DNA from: Pelagibius sp. CAU 1746
GTDB taxonomy: Bacteria > Pseudomonadota > Alphaproteobacteria > Kiloniellales > Kiloniellaceae
Length of the DNA stretch: 64,000 bases
Reading direction: 5' to 3'
Assembly (NCBI RefSeq): GCF_039839785.1
Contig: NZ_JBDOQT010000001.1
Span: 930,001-994,000, forward strand
In this document: positions 25,660 to 34,984 of the stretch, piece after piece
How positions within the stretch are numbered: the stretch's first letter is position 1
Layout of the letters: each line of letters starts with the position of its first letter
Position numbers and translations under genes: made by a program
The notes under the pieces: model-generated
The model's database searches: none
The model's input: only the letters and a program-made list of their open reading frames with translations
Told to the model about the DNA's origin: nothing

Positions 25660-27063
25660 ATGTCCGCGCCGCGTACGCTATTTGACAAGATCTGGGACAG
25701 CCATGTGGTGGAGCGCCAGGATGACGGGACCTGCCTGATCTACATCGACCGCCACCTGGTTCACGAGGTGACCTCGCCCCAGGCCTTCGAGGGATTGCGC
25801 CTGGCCGGGCGCAAGGTGCGCCACCCCGAGGCGACGCTGGCGGTGCCGGACCATAACGTGCCGACCACCGACCGCTCCAAGGGCATCGAAGACGAGGAAA
25901 GCCGTATCCAGGTCGAGACGCTGGAGAAGAACTGCGCCGACTTCGGCGTGCCGATCTTCGACATGAACGACCACCGCCAGGGCATCGTCCACATCATCGG
26001 CCCGGAGCAGGGCTTCACCCTGCCGGGCATGACCATCGTCTGCGGCGACAGCCACACCGCCACCCACGGCGCCTTCGGTGCGCTGGCCTTCGGCATCGGC
26101 ACCTCCGAGGTGGAGCATGTGCTGGCCACCCAGACGCTGATCCAGTCGCCGGCCAAGAACATGCGCATCACGGTCGAGGGCGCCCTGCCGCTCGGCATCA
26201 CCGCCAAGGATCTGATCCTCGCGATCATCGGCAAGATCGGCACCGCCGGCGGCACCGGCCACGTCATCGAGTACGCCGGCCAGGCGGTCCGCGACCTCTC
26301 CATGGAAGGCCGCATGACGGTCTGTAACATGTCGATCGAGGGCGGCGCCCGGGCCGGGCTCATCGCGCCGGACGAAACCACCTTCGACTACGTCAAGGGC
26401 CGCGCCATGGCTCCCAAGGCCGGCGCCTTCGAACAGGCGCTGACCTATTGGCGCTCGCTGCCTTCCGACGAGGGTGCGCGCTACGACAAGGAAATCGCCC
26501 TCGCGGTCTCCGAGATCGATCCGCAGGTCACCTGGGGCACCAGCCCCGAGGACGTGGTGGCGGTCACCGGGCGCGTGCCCAACCCTGAATCGGCGCGCGA
26601 CGAGAACAAGCGCCAGGCCATGATCCGCGCTCTGGAATACATGGGCCTGCAAGCCGACATGCCGGTCACCGACATCAGGATCGACAAGGTCTTCGTCGGC
26701 TCCTGCACCAACGGGCGCATCGAGGATCTGCGCGAGGCGGCGGCGGTGGCCGAGGGCCGCAAGGTGGCCGAGGGCGTGCAGGCCCTGGTCGTGCCGGGCT
26801 CCGGCCTGGTGAAGGAGCAGGCCGAGCAGGAGGGCTTGGACAAGGTCTTCCTGGAGGCCGGCTTCGAATGGCGCGAGCCGGGCTGTTCCATGTGCCTGGC
26901 GATGAACGCCGACCGGCTGCAGCCGGGCGAGCGCTGCGCCTCCACCTCCAACCGCAACTTCGAAGGACGCCAGGGCCGCGGCGGGCGCACCCACCTGGTG
27001 AGCCCCGGCATGGCGGCGGCGGCGGCGGTGAAGGGCCACCTCACCGACGTGCGGGACCTGTAG
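25660..27063 (+). CDS. leuC: 3-isopropylmalate dehydratase large subunit
   Basis: A 467-residue aconitase-family subunit that, with LeuD, isomerises 2- to 3-isopropylmalate in leucine synthesis. The 4Fe-4S ligands are C349 ([12 protein letters not shown]), C409 and C412 (GCSMCLAMN). Further motifs are [14 protein letters not shown] and [11 protein letters not shown]. Length is normal. Its partner leuD lies at 32992, separated by an unrelated membrane gene, a low-GC island and two cell-wall genes. Confidence 0.96.
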   Translation: MSAPRTLFDKIWDSHVVERQDDGTCLIYIDRHLVHEVTSPQAFEGLRLAGRKVRHPEATLAVPDHNVPTTDRSKGIEDEESRIQVETLEKNCADFGVPIFDMNDHRQGIVHIIGPEQGFTLPGMTIVCGDSHTATHGAFGALAFGIGTSEVEHVLATQTLIQSPAKNMRITVEGALPLGITAKDLILAIIGKIGTAGGTGHVIEYAGQAVRDLSMEGRMTVCNMSIEGGARAGLIAPDETTFDYVKGRAMAPKAGAFEQALTYWRSLPSDEGARYDKEIALAVSEIDPQVTWGTSPEDVVAVTGRVPNPESARDENKRQAMIRALEYMGLQADMPVTDIRIDKVFVGSCTNGRIEDLREAAAVAEGRKVAEGVQALVVPGSGLVKEQAEQEGLDKVFLEAGFEWREPGCSMCLAMNADRLQPGERCASTSNRNFEGRQGRGGRTHLVSPGMAAAAAVKGHLTDVRDL

Positions 27064-27097
27064 CGGGAGCTCCGGCGCTGCGCCGGCAAGGACGGCC

Positions 27098-27934
27098 ATG
27101 ACCGACTTCCTGCTGGCCAACGAAGCCATACTGCGAATCGCCTTGTTCCTGGGCGTACTGGGAATCCTGGCGCTGGCCGAAGCGGCGCTGCCGCGCCGCC
27201 GGCGCGAGATCCCGCGCCTCCTCCGCTGGACCGGCAACCTCGGCATCGTCGTGCTCGATACCGTGATCCTGCGCCTCGTCTTTCCGGTGGTCGCCGTGGG
27301 TTTGGCCCTGACGGCCGAGGCGCGCGGCTGGGGCTTCTTCAACGTCTTCGAGGTTCCGGGCTGGCTCGCCTTCATCGCCTCGGTGGTGCTGCTGGACCTC
27401 GCCATCTATCTGCAGCACGTGATGTTCCACGCCGTGCCGGCGCTGTGGCGGCTGCACCGCATGCACCATGCCGACCTGGAATTCGACGTCACCACCGGCC
27501 TGCGCTTTCATCCGCTCGAGATCCTGCTGTCGATGGGTATCAAGCTCGCCGTGGTCGCTGCGTTGGGGCCGCCGGCCGTGGCCGTGCTGGTCTTCGAGGT
27601 GCTGCTGAACGCCACGGCCATGTTCAATCATTCGAACCTCAAGCTGCCGCCGGCGCTGGACCGCGTGCTGCGCCGGGTCGTCGTGACCCCCGACATGCAC
27701 CGGGTCCACCACTCCATCCACCCGGACGAGACCAACAGCAACTTCGGCTTCAATCTGCCCTGGTGGGACCGGCTGCTCGGCACCTACCGGGACCAGCCGC
27801 GCGATGGCCACGAGGCCATGACCATCGGCATCGAGCAGTTCCGCACGCGCCGCGATCTCTGGCTCGACCGCATGCTGATCCAGCCGTGGCGGGGGCCCGC
27901 AAGCGGCTATCCCATCAACCGGCGAGGCGGCTAG
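27098..27934 (+). CDS. sterol desaturase/fatty-acid hydroxylase family membrane protein
   Basis: A 278-residue membrane protein with four hydrophobic helices and the eight-histidine di-iron motif set: HVMFH, HRMHH, an NHSN element and HRVHHS (in TPDMHRVHHSIHPDETNSNFG). The family oxidises lipids with molecular oxygen; bacterial members act on sterols, hopanoids, carotenoids or fatty acids, and the substrate here is unknown. It begins 34 bp after leuC, which may be coincidental. Confidence 0.87.
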   Translation: MTDFLLANEAILRIALFLGVLGILALAEAALPRRRREIPRLLRWTGNLGIVVLDTVILRLVFPVVAVGLALTAEARGWGFFNVFEVPGWLAFIASVVLLDLAIYLQHVMFHAVPALWRLHRMHHADLEFDVTTGLRFHPLEILLSMGIKLAVVAALGPPAVAVLVFEVLLNATAMFNHSNLKLPPALDRVLRRVVVTPDMHRVHHSIHPDETNSNFGFNLPWWDRLLGTYRDQPRDGHEAMTIGIEQFRTRRDLWLDRMLIQPWRGPASGYPINRRGG

Positions 27935-27959
27935 GGCCCGTGCCGCCCGACGGCGCCGG

Positions 27960-27975
27960 ATGGCGCTACTCCCAA
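27960..27975 (+). repeat. left copy of a 16-bp direct repeat flanking the low-GC island
   Basis: ATGGCGCTACTCCCAA occurs here and again, exactly and in the same orientation, at 30138-30153. The 2.2 kb between them has clearly lower GC content than both sides. The arrangement fits an insertion with duplicated or recombining ends. Confidence 0.75.
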
Positions 27976-28093
27976 GATGCCATGGAAATAGGGCCTCCGA
28001 GCGATGTAGGAACTTCCCGGTGGCAGTCCATCAAGGACGCTGGCCGTCCACGCAATAGTCACGCTTTCCGATCCATCGACTGACCCCAATGAG

Positions 28094-28750
28094 CTAAGCC
28101 TCCCAGTGAGAACAGCGGATGACGGAGCAGAAATTTCCGTAATGGAAATCTGGGCTTTTGTCTGCGATCACGTCGGCCTTAACGTTTCCAAACGTTGTGT
28201 GGGGCTTGTGTTTGATCCCGTCGTAGAATGCTTGAATGATGTCTTCCTTGAAGTGCGGCGCTCTCGGAAATGCAGCAACGACTGCATCGCGAATACTATC
28301 GGAGTACTGATCGTAGGTCAGGCCGAGCACATCCATCTCCACGCCCGCCGTGGTCAGCGCCACCACCGGATGCATAAACTCGGGTACACCGGGAGTGGTG
28401 TGCAGCGCGATGCCGGTCCAGACTTTTTCAATATCTGATGGATCAACATTGTAGCTTTGAAGAAAGGCGCGCGCAGCATTGGCGCCATCGACTTCGAAGC
28501 GGAGGTTCTCGCTGCTGTGCGAAGGCATAAGCCCGATATCATGAAACATCGTCGCCGCATAAAGCAGTTCGAGGTTGCAGGTGAGGTTCCGCTGCTGTCC
28601 GGCAAGCGCGCCAAAAAAGAAGACGCGGCTGGAATGATTGAACAGGAGCTCGCTTTCAGTATCTCGAACAAACTCGGTAATGGCGCGGCCAAGGTAGCTA
28701 TCGGGGACCGCTATTCCGTTGACGCTCGCAGAGCGAAAAGTGTCAGCCAT
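28094..28750 (-). CDS. HD domain protein, cyanamide hydratase-like
   Basis: A 218-residue HD-family protein. Metal ligands are H39 (LLFNHSSRVFFFGAL), H70-D71 (MFHDIGL) and a later aspartate. The RFEVDGANAARAFL and IALHTTPGV segments match the subgroup related to fungal cyanamide hydratase (Ddi2/Ddi3). The true reaction in bacteria is unknown. The ATG at 28750 is chosen because AGGAGAGG lies just upstream; the frame continues to 28870 without similarity. Codon use and GC content are lower than in neighbours, consistent with transfer. It is divergent from the GlxA-type regulator. Confidence 0.82.
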   Translation of the reverse strand: MADTFRSASVNGIAVPDSYLGRAITEFVRDTESELLFNHSSRVFFFGALAGQQRNLTCNLELLYAATMFHDIGLMPSHSSENLRFEVDGANAARAFLQSYNVDPSDIEKVWTGIALHTTPGVPEFMHPVVALTTAGVEMDVLGLTYDQYSDSIRDAVVAAFPRAPHFKEDIIQAFYDGIKHKPHTTFGNVKADVIADKSPDFHYGNFCSVIRCSHWEA

Positions 28751-28896
28751 CATTCCTCTCCTATCAAGAAGGGCGTCCGACAGTCCACGGACCGTGCCGT
28801 GGCGCATGCGAGGGATCGCCCTTGTGTGGCTTAGGTCGTTATCGAGAGGAGTCTTGTTGGCTGCAATCATGGCGACCGTGGATTTTCTGCCATGTT

Positions 28897-28908
28897 GGAT
28901 ATATATCC
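28897..28908. promoter_or_regulatory. palindrome GGATATATATCC in the HD/GlxA divergent promoter
   Basis: A perfect 12-bp palindrome about 50 bp before the regulator start. Its TATATA core could also act as a -10 element for the regulator. It is a candidate autoregulatory site, by position only. Confidence 0.45.
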
Positions 28909-28954
28909 TGCCCAGCCCCTATTCGGGGATGGTTGCGACGGCAGGAGGGTGGTT

Positions 28955-29938
28955 ATGCCGACAAAAGACGTTGCACTGATCATCCATGAGGGGGTGCAGT
29001 GCCTCGATGTTGCAGGACCACTTGATGTCTTCGCGGAAGCAAATCGCTTTTTGAACGAAGACGATGGCTATCGTTGTCTGGTTCTTGCCGAAACAACTGC
29101 GCTCATCCAAGGCTCCAACGGGATGTCTTTAGCTGCGCACTGCAGTTTCGAAGAGGCGGCCCGTGTTTTTCATACTGTTCTTGTTGCCGGTGGGCCGACC
29201 TTGGCGGAGCGCCACCGTGATGAAAGCATGGTGGCTTGGCTTCAAGAGTGGGGCGTACGGGCAGAACGATACGGTTCAATATGTACGGGCGCGTTCATCC
29301 TTGGCCATGCCGGATTGCTCGACGGCCGACTTGTTACAACGCACTGGCAGAATGCCGACAGTCTCCAGAATAAGTTTCCTGCGGCTCGCGTCGAGCATGA
29401 TCGTATATTTGCTCGCGATGGTCGTCTTGTGACTTCGGCCGGTGTAACAGCGGGCATCGACCTTGCGTTAGCGCTTGTTAGAGAAGATCACGGCGAACAG
29501 GTCGCTCTTGCTTGCGCAAAACGCTTGGTGGTCGTAGCTCAGCGCCAAGGCGGTCAATCCCAATTCAGCCCGCTACTGCTGCCATCAAGTGATCCAATGA
29601 CACCTTTGGGTAAAGTTCAAGCCTATGTCATTGAGCATTTGAGCGAGCCATTTCCGGTGGAACGCCTTGCCTCCATTGCCGGAACGAGCACGCGCACCAT
29701 GGCCAGGCTTTTTGTAAAAGAGCTTGGCATCACTCCACACGATTTCATCGAAAGCATTCGTCTGGATCATGCCCGGAATCTACTTGAAGCAACCGACTTC
29801 GCGCTTAAAGCGATAGCATTTGACTGCGGTTTCGGCACTCCAGAGCAGATGCGCAGTGTTTTCCAGCGCAGGTTGGGGTTAAGCCCGTTGCGGTATCGTG
29901 AAAATTTCCAAACGACGCAGTCTCTGGGGATGCGCTAG
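28955..29938 (+). CDS. GlxA family (DJ-1/PfpI plus AraC) transcriptional regulator
   Basis: A 327-residue regulator. The N-terminal DJ-1/PfpI-like domain (about 5-180) keeps the nucleophile-elbow cysteine C110 in GSICTGAFILG. The C-terminal AraC domain (about 220-320) has two helix-turn-helix units (VERLASIAGTSTRTMARLF, then LKAIAFDCGFGTPEQMRSVF). Relatives control amine, nitrile or betaine catabolism. The ATG at 28955 follows GCAGGAGGGTGG. Low GC and the divergent HD gene suggest a two-gene acquired cassette in which this regulator controls the HD enzyme. Confidence 0.88.
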   Translation: MPTKDVALIIHEGVQCLDVAGPLDVFAEANRFLNEDDGYRCLVLAETTALIQGSNGMSLAAHCSFEEAARVFHTVLVAGGPTLAERHRDESMVAWLQEWGVRAERYGSICTGAFILGHAGLLDGRLVTTHWQNADSLQNKFPAARVEHDRIFARDGRLVTSAGVTAGIDLALALVREDHGEQVALACAKRLVVVAQRQGGQSQFSPLLLPSSDPMTPLGKVQAYVIEHLSEPFPVERLASIAGTSTRTMARLFVKELGITPHDFIESIRLDHARNLLEATDFALKAIAFDCGFGTPEQMRSVFQRRLGLSPLRYRENFQTTQSLGMR

Positions 29939-30278
29939 CTTTGGCGACGCGTCGGGCCAATAAAATCGTCAGCGCCACTCTGTCATATAACCATTCCTCT
30001 CTGCCGCCCCAAGTGCCCCGATATCGACCCGCCCTGCACGACGCCCATGACCTCGCGGCCGAGTTGACGGTCGGTGAGGAGCTGCGCCGGTAGAGGGTGC
30101 GACCGTCCTTGCTGCCGGTGGTGTCGCCCTGTTCGATATGGCGCTACTCCCAATGAGCCGGCGGTTTCCGGCCGTTTGCGCCTTTAGGTTGCCGGAGCCG
30201 GGGTGGCATGGAAGCGGCCGCTGTGATCCTATAGGGCGGAGTTGTTCCGCCGCGTGGAAATGAAGGGAACGAGCGATC
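29939..30278. other. 340-bp spacer, right end of the island, possible decayed gene
   Basis: GC content rises again from about 29995. On the minus strand, fragments such as IEQGDTTGSKDGRTLYR and, in another frame, LLTDRQLGREVMGVVQGG look protein-like but are interrupted by a frame change and have no start. This may be the relic of a coding sequence brought in or broken by the insertion. No family could be named. Confidence 0.35.
30138..30153 (+). repeat. right copy of the 16-bp direct repeat flanking the island
   Basis: An exact second copy of ATGGCGCTACTCCCAA, 2.2 kb from the first and in the same orientation. Deleting one repeat plus the intervening DNA would join the sterol-desaturase gene directly to the leader of the L,D-transpeptidase gene. 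Confidence 0.75.
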
Positions 30279-31940
30279 ATGCTGCGCAAGGCCGCGTGGG
30301 TTTTCTCTTTGGTGGTGATGGTTCTGGCCGCCGGTGCCGTGACGCTGGGGCCGCGTCCCGCGGCTGCCGAGGCCTTGCCGCTGGCGTTGTCCCGGGAATT
30401 GAGCAGCGGCATCGCCGCCGCCGGCACCGACGATGAGGTTCAGACCCTCACGGTGCTGGAGCGGTTCTACCGGGCGCGGGCGCATCGTCCGCTGTGGATA
30501 CTGGATGACGCCGCCGGGCCGCGCGCGGAAAAGCTCTCCGACCTGCTGATCGCCGCCGACCTGGACGGCCTCGACCCCGCCGACTACCGCGCCGGGCAGG
30601 TGAAGGCGCTGCTGGGCGCCACGGCGACGGAAGACCTCGCCCGCCTCGAGGTGCTGCTGAGCCTCGGGCTGGTGCGCTACGCCGCCGATCTGGGCCAGGG
30701 CCGTACCACGCCGCACGTCGCCGACCCGGAGCTCTTCGTCTTCCGTGAGGAGGTGCAGAAAGCCGACGTTCTGACCGCGGCCTCCGAGGCCGGCGATCTC
30801 GACAGCTTCATCGATGCCTACCGGCCGCAGACGGTACGCTACGACCGTCAGAAGGTGGCGCTGGCCGAATACCGGGCCCTGGCCCTGCAGGGCGGCTGGC
30901 AGCCGATCCCCGAGGGCGACACCCTGAAGCCGGGCATGAGCGACCCGCGCGTCGGGCTGCTGCGCCAGCGTCTGCGCCTGGTCGGCGACCTGAAGCCGCA
31001 GAACGACCTGGCGGCCAACGGCGGCGATGCGAACTTCTACGACGCCCAGATGGAGACGGCGGTCAAGTGGATGCAGTACCGCCACGGCCTGGCCCAGGAC
31101 GGCGCGGTGGGGCCGAAGACCCTGGCCGAGCTCAACGTGCCCATCGAAAGGCGCATCGAGCAGATGATCCTGAACCTGGAGCGGCGGCGCTGGATGCCCG
31201 ACGACCTGGGGCAGCGCTACATCTTCGTCAACCTCGCCGACTTCCTGCTGAAGCTGGTCGACGAACCCAGGACCCTGCTGGATATGCCGGTGGTCGTCGG
31301 CAAGCCCTTCCACCGCACGCCGATCTTCAGCCACGTCATGACCTATGTGGAGATCAATCCCTACTGGAACGTGCCGCCCTCGATCGCGCGCAACGAACTG
31401 CTGCCGAAGATCCAGCAGGACGTCTCCTATCTGTCGCAGAACAACTACGTGCTGTTCAGCGACTGGAGCAGCGGGGCCACGGTGATCGACCCGCGGTCCA
31501 TCGACTGGTCGCAGGTCAGCAAGGCGAGCTTTCCCTACAAGATCCGCCAGGACTCCGGCGAGGGCAATGCGCTGGGACGGGTGAAGTTCATGTTCCCCAA
31601 CCGCTTCAACATCTATCTGCACGACACCCCGGCCAAGTCGCTGTTCAGCCGCGCCGAGCGCGCCTTCAGCCACGGCTGCATCCGGGTGCAGAACCCGCCG
31701 CTGCTGGCCGAACACGTGCTGTCCGCCACCCAGGGCTGGGACCGGGCGCGCATCGAGGAGGCCATCGCCTCGGGCGAACGCACCATCGTCACCTTGAGCG
31801 AGCCGCTGCCGGTGCACATCACCTACCTGACCTCCTGGGTCAACAAGGACGGCAGCGTGCACTTCCGCAGCGACATCTACGAACGCGACGCGGCCCTGGT
31901 CCGGGCGCTCTCGGGCTCGCGCGCGGGCCGGCTGCGCTGA
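30279..31940 (+). CDS. L,D-transpeptidase, YcbB/LdtD type
   Basis: A 553-residue exported enzyme: signal peptide (cleavage near AAAEA), an N-terminal YcbB-like scaffold, a peptidoglycan-binding domain (about 225-290; MSDPRVGLLRQRL and YDAQMETAVKWMQYRHGL) and a C-terminal YkuD domain with H465-G-C467 in RAFSHGCIRVQNP. These enzymes make 3-3 crosslinks in peptidoglycan or attach lipoproteins. Domain order and length match E. coli LdtD. The next gene resembles MepK, which cleaves such 3-3 crosslinks, mirroring the E. coli ycbB-ycbK pair. Confidence 0.9.
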   Translation: MLRKAAWVFSLVVMVLAAGAVTLGPRPAAAEALPLALSRELSSGIAAAGTDDEVQTLTVLERFYRARAHRPLWILDDAAGPRAEKLSDLLIAADLDGLDPADYRAGQVKALLGATATEDLARLEVLLSLGLVRYAADLGQGRTTPHVADPELFVFREEVQKADVLTAASEAGDLDSFIDAYRPQTVRYDRQKVALAEYRALALQGGWQPIPEGDTLKPGMSDPRVGLLRQRLRLVGDLKPQNDLAANGGDANFYDAQMETAVKWMQYRHGLAQDGAVGPKTLAELNVPIERRIEQMILNLERRRWMPDDLGQRYIFVNLADFLLKLVDEPRTLLDMPVVVGKPFHRTPIFSHVMTYVEINPYWNVPPSIARNELLPKIQQDVSYLSQNNYVLFSDWSSGATVIDPRSIDWSQVSKASFPYKIRQDSGEGNALGRVKFMFPNRFNIYLHDTPAKSLFSRAERAFSHGCIRVQNPPLLAEHVLSATQGWDRARIEEAIASGERTIVTLSEPLPVHITYLTSWVNKDGSVHFRSDIYERDAALVRALSGSRAGRLR

Positions 31941-32188
31941 CCGCGGGCGGCGCGGAGCCTTCCTCCGGCGTTAACCATTTCCCGGCTTTTTCGCCTTATT
32001 GCTGCCGGAAAGCTCAGGTCTACTGCCTGCGCACGATGATGGCGGAGGCCAGGATTTCAGCGGATTTTCCCTGCCGCGTTGCCTCGACTCGGCAAATTGT
32101 GTAATTCGTTAACGCTCCGTTCGTGATTGTGGGCGCAATCTGGGGGCGGAACAAAACCGGACCCGCTGAAAAGAGGACCTGAGGCGGC
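31941..32188. other. 248-bp spacer between the transpeptidase and endopeptidase genes
   Basis: No gene is seen. The stretch from about 32085 to 32150 (TCGGCAAATTGTGTAATTCGTTAACG onward) is less GC-rich and probably carries a separate promoter for the DUF882 gene, so the two cell-wall genes need not be one transcript. Confidence 0.4.
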
Positions 32189-32779
32189 ATGGACCTGAAG
32201 GCTTCCCCTTCCTTGCTGACGGGCGCGCTGACGCGCCGCCGTTTTCTCACCGGCACTGCCGCGGGGGCCGCGGCCCTCTCCACCGTGACCCTGCTTCCCG
32301 ATCTGGCTTTCGCGGCCAAGGAACTGCCGGGCACGCGCAGCCTCGATTTCCACAACCTGCACACCGGGGAAGAAGTCGGCGCGACCTATCTGCGCGACGG
32401 CATCCTCCAGCCCGAGGGGCTGCAGCGGCTGAACCACGCGCTGCGCGACTGGCGCACAGGGGAGGTCTGGGAGATGGACCCCAAGCTGCTGGACCTGCTC
32501 TACGCCCTGCGCCGGCGGATGGACAGCAAGGCCCCCTTCGAGCTGATTTCCGGCTACCGTTCGCCCAAGACCAACGCCACGCTGGCCTCCAACAGCAACG
32601 GCGTGGCCAAGCGCTCCCTGCACATGCGCGGCATGGCCACGGACATCCGCCTGCCCGAGCGCGACCTCAAGGCCCTGCACAAGACGGCGCGCGCCCTGCA
32701 GGTCGGCGGCGTCGGCCTGTACAGCAAGTCGGGCTTCGTCCACGTCGACACCGGCCGGGTGCGCTACTGGGGCTCCTGA
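32189..32779 (+). CDS. DUF882/peptidase M15 family, MepK-like endopeptidase
   Basis: A 196-residue protein with a twin-arginine signal (LTRRRFLTGTAAG), then a compact M15 metallopeptidase domain. Zinc-site residues appear in SLHMRGMATDIRL (H-x6-D) and SGFVHVDTG (H), with the SGYRSPKTN motif before them. E. coli MepK (YcbK), the closest known relative, is a Tat-exported murein endopeptidase that cuts meso-DAP to meso-DAP 3-3 crosslinks. The neighbouring L,D-transpeptidase makes those bonds, so the pair probably balances synthesis and cleavage. Confidence 0.88.
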   Translation: MDLKASPSLLTGALTRRRFLTGTAAGAAALSTVTLLPDLAFAAKELPGTRSLDFHNLHTGEEVGATYLRDGILQPEGLQRLNHALRDWRTGEVWEMDPKLLDLLYALRRRMDSKAPFELISGYRSPKTNATLASNSNGVAKRSLHMRGMATDIRLPERDLKALHKTARALQVGGVGLYSKSGFVHVDTGRVRYWGS

Positions 32780-32991
32780 GTCCTTAGGACCCAGGGCCTA
32801 AAGGTCGGCCTTCCGGTCTCTCCGAAATACCATTCTTTGCTGGCCCCTTCAGCTTGCGGCGGTCCTGCGCAGCAAGGTTTTGACCTTTGCGCGGGATTTT
32901 CTATGATCCGCCTCCGGCACCCGACGCCGCCGCCGCTCCAGCCGAGGGCGGCCGGCGTGCGGCGGGCCGCCGCCCAAGGAGATGCGGATCG

Positions 32992-33597
32992 ATGGAAAAG
33001 TTCACTACCCTCACCGGGGTCGCTGCCCCCATGCCTCTGGTCAATATCGACACCGATATGATCATCCCGAAGCAGTTCCTGAAGACGGTGCAGCGCACCG
33101 GGCTTTCCAAGGGATTGTTCTACGAGATGCGCTTCGACGAGAACGGCGAGGCGAAGGATGGCTTCGTGCTCGACCAGCCGGCCTACCGGAACACCCAGAT
33201 CCTGGTGACCGGGGAGAACTTCGGCTGCGGCTCCAGCCGCGAGCACGCGCCCTGGGCGCTGCTCGACGCCGGCATCCGCTGCGTCATCGCGCCCAGCTTC
33301 GCCGACATCTTCTACAACAACTGCTTCAAGAACGGCATCCTGCCCATCGCCCTGCCGCAGGAGCAGGTGGACCTGCTGATGGACGACGCCTCGCGCGGCG
33401 CCAACGCCATCGTCACGGTGGACCTGGAGAAGCAGGAGATCACCGGCCCCGACGGCGGCACCATCAAGTTCGACATCGATCCCTTCCGCAAGCACTGCCT
33501 GCTGAACGGCCTGGACGACATCGGCCTGACCTTGCAGAAGGAAGACAAGATCGCCGCCTTCGAGGAGAAGCGGAAGACGGCCCAGCCCTGGGCCTGA
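32992..33597 (+). CDS. leuD: 3-isopropylmalate dehydratase small subunit
   Basis: A 201-residue swivelling-domain partner of LeuC. It shows the canonical [19 protein letters not shown] start, [19 protein letters not shown] and [13 protein letters not shown]. The ATG at 32992 follows AAGGAG; the frame extends 35 Pro/Arg-rich residues upstream without family similarity. The next gene on the strand is leuB, 138 bp away. Confidence 0.95.
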   Translation: MEKFTTLTGVAAPMPLVNIDTDMIIPKQFLKTVQRTGLSKGLFYEMRFDENGEAKDGFVLDQPAYRNTQILVTGENFGCGSSREHAPWALLDAGIRCVIAPSFADIFYNNCFKNGILPIALPQEQVDLLMDDASRGANAIVTVDLEKQEITGPDGGTIKFDIDPFRKHCLLNGLDDIGLTLQKEDKIAAFEEKRKTAQPWA

Positions 33598-33618
33598 GGG
33601 GTTCCACCACGAAGGGCG

Positions 33619-33638
33619 GGCGGCCGTGTCCGGCCGCC
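33619..33638 (+). promoter_or_regulatory. GC hairpin between leuD and leuB
   Basis: GGCGGCCG, loop TGTC, CGGCCGCC: a perfect 8-bp stem 21 bp after the leuD stop, followed by GCTTCCCC with no T-tract. The rest of the spacer has two similar segments ending CATTCGGTA and CATTCGTTA. It may lower read-through or stabilise the mRNA. Confidence 0.5.
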
Positions 33639-33735
33639 GCTTCCCCGTCATTGCATTCGCACGGCCCGCCTCGGGCCGGCATTCGGTATCCACGGGCCGC
33701 GAGGGCCGACATTCGTTAGGGAGGAGACGCGAAAG

Positions 33736-34848
33736 ATGGCGTCCAACAAGAAGCTTTTGATCCTGGCCGGCGACGGCATCGGCCCGGAGGCCATGACCCA
33801 GGTGCGCCGGGTCGTCGACTGGATGGACAAGCGCCGCTCGGTCGGTTTCGACATCGACGAGGGCCTGGTCGGCGGCGCCGCCATCGACGCCGAGGGCGCG
33901 CCGGTCAGCGACGCCACGGTGGAAAAGGCGATGAACTCCGACGCGGTGCTGCTGGGCGCCGTCGGCGGGCCGAAATGGGACGACCTGCCCTTCGCCCAAA
34001 AGCCGGAGCGCGGCCTGCTGCGGCTGCGCAAGGACATGGTGCTCTTCGCCAACCTGCGCCCCGCGCTCTGCTTCGATGCCCTGGTCGACGCCTCGGCGCT
34101 GAAGCCGGAACTGGTCTCCGGCCTCGACATCATGATCGTGCGTGAGCTGACCGGCGGCATCTACTTCGGCGAGCCGCGCGGCATCGAGGACTTGCCCGAC
34201 GGCACCCGCCGCGGCATCAACACCCAGGTCTACACCACGCCGGAGATCCAGCGCGTCGCCCGCGTCGCCTTCGACCTGGCCAAGAAGCGCGGCAACCGCC
34301 TCTGCTCGGTGGAGAAGGCCAACGTCATGGAGTCCGGCGTGCTGTGGCGCGAGGAGGTGACCAAGCTGGGCGCCGCCGAGTTCCCGGAGGTCGAGCTCAG
34401 CCACATGTACGCCGACAACTGCGCCATGCAGCTGGTCCGCAACCCCAAGCAGTTCGACGTCATCGTCACCGACAACCTTTTCGGCGACATCCTGTCGGAC
34501 GCCGCGGCCATGCTGACCGGCTCGCTGGGCATGCTGCCTTCGGCCTCCCTGGGCGCGGCGGACGCCGCGGGCCGCCGCATGGCGCTCTACGAGCCGGTAC
34601 ACGGTTCGGCCCCGGACATCGCCGGCCAGAACAAGGCCAATCCGCTGGCCACCCTGCTCAGCTTCGCCATGATGCTGCGCTACTCCTTCGACCTGGGCGA
34701 CGACGCCGATCTCATCGAGCAGGCGGTGCAGGACGTGCTGGCCGCGGGCAAGCGCACCGGCGATATCGCCAAGCCGGGCCAGCCGGTGGTTTCCACCAGC
34801 GAGATGGGCGACGCCATCCTGGCCGCTCTCGATCAACGCGCGGCCTGA
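33736..34848 (+). CDS. leuB: 3-isopropylmalate dehydrogenase
   Basis: A 370-residue NAD-dependent decarboxylating dehydrogenase, the third leucine-pathway step. Characteristic strings: [14 protein letters not shown] at the start, [14 protein letters not shown] for substrate binding, and [15 protein letters not shown] plus [10 protein letters not shown] for metal and cofactor contacts, then [14 protein letters not shown]. Length is normal. It follows leuD with GGGAGGAG before the start. Confidence 0.96.
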   Translation: MASNKKLLILAGDGIGPEAMTQVRRVVDWMDKRRSVGFDIDEGLVGGAAIDAEGAPVSDATVEKAMNSDAVLLGAVGGPKWDDLPFAQKPERGLLRLRKDMVLFANLRPALCFDALVDASALKPELVSGLDIMIVRELTGGIYFGEPRGIEDLPDGTRRGINTQVYTTPEIQRVARVAFDLAKKRGNRLCSVEKANVMESGVLWREEVTKLGAAEFPEVELSHMYADNCAMQLVRNPKQFDVIVTDNLFGDILSDAAAMLTGSLGMLPSASLGAADAAGRRMALYEPVHGSAPDIAGQNKANPLATLLSFAMMLRYSFDLGDDADLIEQAVQDVLAAGKRTGDIAKPGQPVVSTSEMGDAILAALDQRAA

Positions 34849-34910
34849 GAGTCGCGGAATCCCAGGGCTGAAGGCCGCTCGGGGGGCGCTGGGGGCGGCG
34901 GCGTCACGAA

Positions 34911-34926
34911 TCCGTCAATTGACGGA
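34911..34926. promoter_or_regulatory. perfect palindrome TCCGTCAATTGACGGA
   Basis: A 16-bp perfect inverted repeat 59 bp upstream of the small secreted protein, in the only AT-containing part of an otherwise GC-rich spacer. The symmetry and position fit a dimeric repressor or activator site. No matching regulator gene is recognised in the window. Confidence 0.55.
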
Positions 34927-34984
34927 GCGGGGCAGGCCGACTAAAGTCCGCAGCTAACCGAAAGCTCCGGTGGGAGATTGTGCA

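Noticed and set aside
30144-31862. 572-residue minus-strand open frame
   Set aside because: Antisense to the L,D-transpeptidase, which has an intact catalytic motif and signal peptide.
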